Source: Sphingosinicella flava
Lineage (GTDB): Bacteria; Pseudomonadota; Alphaproteobacteria; Sphingomonadales; Sphingomonadaceae
Direction: 5' to 3'
Assembly: GCF_016025255.1 (NCBI RefSeq)
Contig: NZ_CP065592.1
Coordinates: 2,312,122 to 2,376,121, forward strand
DNA: 64,000 nucleotides
Positions 62,673 through 64,000 of the stretch are shown here, in pieces. The translations under genes were made by a program, and so were the position numbers. The stretch's first letter is position 1. Every line of letters begins with the position of its first letter. Below the pieces are notes generated by a model. It searched no databases. It was not told the DNA's origin and saw nothing but the letters and a program-made list of their open reading frames with translations.

Positions 62673-64000
62673 ATGATGCGCAAACTGGTCATGGCCCTGG
62701 CATTGCTTTCGACTGCCGCCTGTGCGGTACCCGCGGCCGACGCGCCGCCAGCGACTGCTTCCGGCGGACGAAGTGATGACAGTCTTGCCCAAGCGCGGGC
62801 GAAGATCGCGCGGATAAGCATGAATCCGGATACGAGCTTCCTGAATGCCGAGGAGCGGCAGGTGGTGAACCTGCTCATCCAGGCCGCCGAGCTGATGAAC
62901 CCCATCTACCTGCGCCAGAAGAGCGTCCATAATCCCGAAATCCGTGCTGGGATCGCCGCGAGCGATGCGCCGAACAAGGCGGCCCTGCTCGACATGTTCG
63001 ACCTGCATTTCGGCCCATGGGACACGCTGGAGGAAAACCGGCTCTTTTACGGCTCAAAGGCGGCGCCGCTCGGCGCGGGCTTCTATCCGGAGGATCTGAC
63101 GAAGGAGGCGTTCGAAGCCTATCTCGCCGCCCATCCGTCCGACAAGGCGGCGCTCACCAGCCCCTATACGGTGGTGAAGCGGCAGGGGGATGAGCTGATC
63201 GCCGTGCCCTATTCCCAGGAATATAGGCAATGGTTGGAGCCCGCCGCCAAGCTGCTGGAGCAAGCGGCGGCGATCACCTCAAACGCCAGCCTCAAGAAAT
63301 TCCTGATCCTGCGCGCCCAGGCCTTCCGCACCGACGATTATTACGCATCCGAGCTCGCCTGGATGGACGTCACCGGCACGCCGATCGAGGCGGTGATCGG
63401 GCCGTACGAAGTCTATACCGATACGCTCTATGGGACGAAGACGGCGTTCGAAGCCTTTATCACCGTCCAGAACCCGCAGGAAAGCGCCGCGCTCGCCAAA
63501 TATAAGAATTACTTGAAGGACATGGAGAAGAACCTGCCCGTCGAGGAGAAGTACAAGAATTTCCAGCGCGGCTTCGAAAGCCCGATCCTGGTCGCCGCTC
63601 AAGTCCATGGCGGCGGCGACAATGTGCCGGGCGTGCAGACTGTCGCCTTCAACCTGCCGAATGACGAGCGCGTCCGCGAGGCGAAGGGCGCGAAGAAGGT
63701 GATCCTCGAAAACGTTCTGGGCGCCAAATATGAGCGCATTCTGGCGCCCATGGCCTCACTGGTTCTGGTGCCGGATCAGGCGAAGCTCGTCACCGAAAAA
63801 TATATGACGAACGAGACCTTGTTCCACGAATTGTCGCACAGCCTCGGGCCGGGCACGATTACCCTAAACGGTCGCCAGACAACGGTGAACGCCGAGTTGA
63901 AGGACGTTTATTCCGCCAGCGAGGAATGCAAGGCGGACGTGATGGGCGTCTGGAACATCCTCTACATGATGCAGCGCGGCGAGCTTCCGGCGGCGGAGAA
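62673..64000 (+). CDS. M49-family (dipeptidyl peptidase III-like) metallopeptidase, N-terminal part
   Basis: The frame runs off the right edge, leaving about 442 residues. It has an N-terminal signal peptide ending near STAACAVP, possibly a weak lipobox. The zinc site reads HELSH (385-389) with EECKAD (417-422). DPP III enzymes have HELLGH and EEC(R/K)AE/D, so this is the pentapeptide HExxH variant known from some bacterial members. It probably removes dipeptides from oligopeptide N-termini in the envelope. GGGAGAG precedes a double ATG at 62673. It follows tRNA-Gln. Confidence 0.88.
   Translation, partial: MMRKLVMALALLSTAACAVPAADAPPATASGGRSDDSLAQARAKIARISMNPDTSFLNAEERQVVNLLIQAAELMNPIYLRQKSVHNPEIRAGIAASDAPNKAALLDMFDLHFGPWDTLEENRLFYGSKAAPLGAGFYPEDLTKEAFEAYLAAHPSDKAALTSPYTVVKRQGDELIAVPYSQEYRQWLEPAAKLLEQAAAITSNASLKKFLILRAQAFRTDDYYASELAWMDVTGTPIEAVIGPYEVYTDTLYGTKTAFEAFITVQNPQESAALAKYKNYLKDMEKNLPVEEKYKNFQRGFESPILVAAQVHGGGDNVPGVQTVAFNLPNDERVREAKGAKKVILENVLGAKYERILAPMASLVLVPDQAKLVTEKYMTNETLFHELSHSLGPGTITLNGRQTTVNAELKDVYSASEECKADVMGVWNILYMMQRGELPAAE

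Overview
The window is GC-rich, densely coded chromosomal DNA from an alphaproteobacterium, most likely a member of the Sphingomonadales. The evidence is an RNase E with a long acidic insert in its S1 domain, DUF3297 and TIGR02001-type proteins, BcsS, a BamF-like lipoprotein, an RF2 gene without programmed frameshift, and many short palindromic intergenic repeats. I see no prophage, transposase, plasmid gene, rRNA or CRISPR array. Three tRNA genes are present: Tyr, Gly and Gln.

Layout. 1-4.1 kb: start of a zinc alcohol dehydrogenase, an LPG-synthase-TM/flippase-like membrane protein and a divergent MgtA-type P-type ATPase, then 560 bp of non-coding repeat remnant. 4.6-10.4 kb: a polysaccharide island. 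It holds a GH16 glucanase-like lipoprotein and an orphan BcsS on one side, and a cellulose-synthase-family GT2 with a coupled 118-residue membrane protein on the other. A RsbU-RsbV-RsbW partner-switching module lies between them. 10.5-18 kb: DUF3297, LysR with divergent azoreductase and pirin, a secreted protein built from three Cys-paired repeats, two very small ORFs, an AlkA-like glycosylase, a ferredoxin, a lipoprotein and rlmB. 18-30 kb: tRNA-Tyr and tRNA-Gly, a DUF2279 protein, a tandem PilZ protein, gshA, rsmE, ubiA, pmbA, a CoA-binding protein, mrp, hflKC and a DegP protease ending in a bidirectional terminator. 30-41.5 kb: M1 aminopeptidase, thioesterase, ketopantoate-reductase-like protein, queF, DipZ-like thiol protein, S10 peptidase, and a sulfurtransferase coupled to cystathionine beta-lyase.

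41.6-49.2 kb is one long minus-strand run: thyA, folA, DUF1176, ribF, ileS, lspA and a bamF-like gene. It is followed by a RadC-like JAB protein, a lipoprotein methyltransferase, prfB, mrcA and amiC. From 55.6 kb on the plus strand come rne, a BepA-like M48-TPR protease and a DsbA-like protein. The window closes with rlmE and ppx/gppA on the minus strand, tRNA-Gln, and the start of an M49 (DPP III-like) peptidase.

Much of the content is housekeeping: envelope assembly and quality control (mrcA, amiC, lspA, BamF-like, BepA-like, DegP, HflKC), RNA modification (rlmB, rsmE, rlmE, queF) and folate, flavin and thymidylate synthesis. Four observations stand out. Palindromic repeat elements sit in frame inside ileS, in the 5' end of the BepA-like gene and at the 3' end of ribF. 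The beta-glucan-type locus has a non-canonical synthase. A secreted protein has three repeats, each with one Cys pair. Three convergent gene pairs overlap by exactly CTAG.
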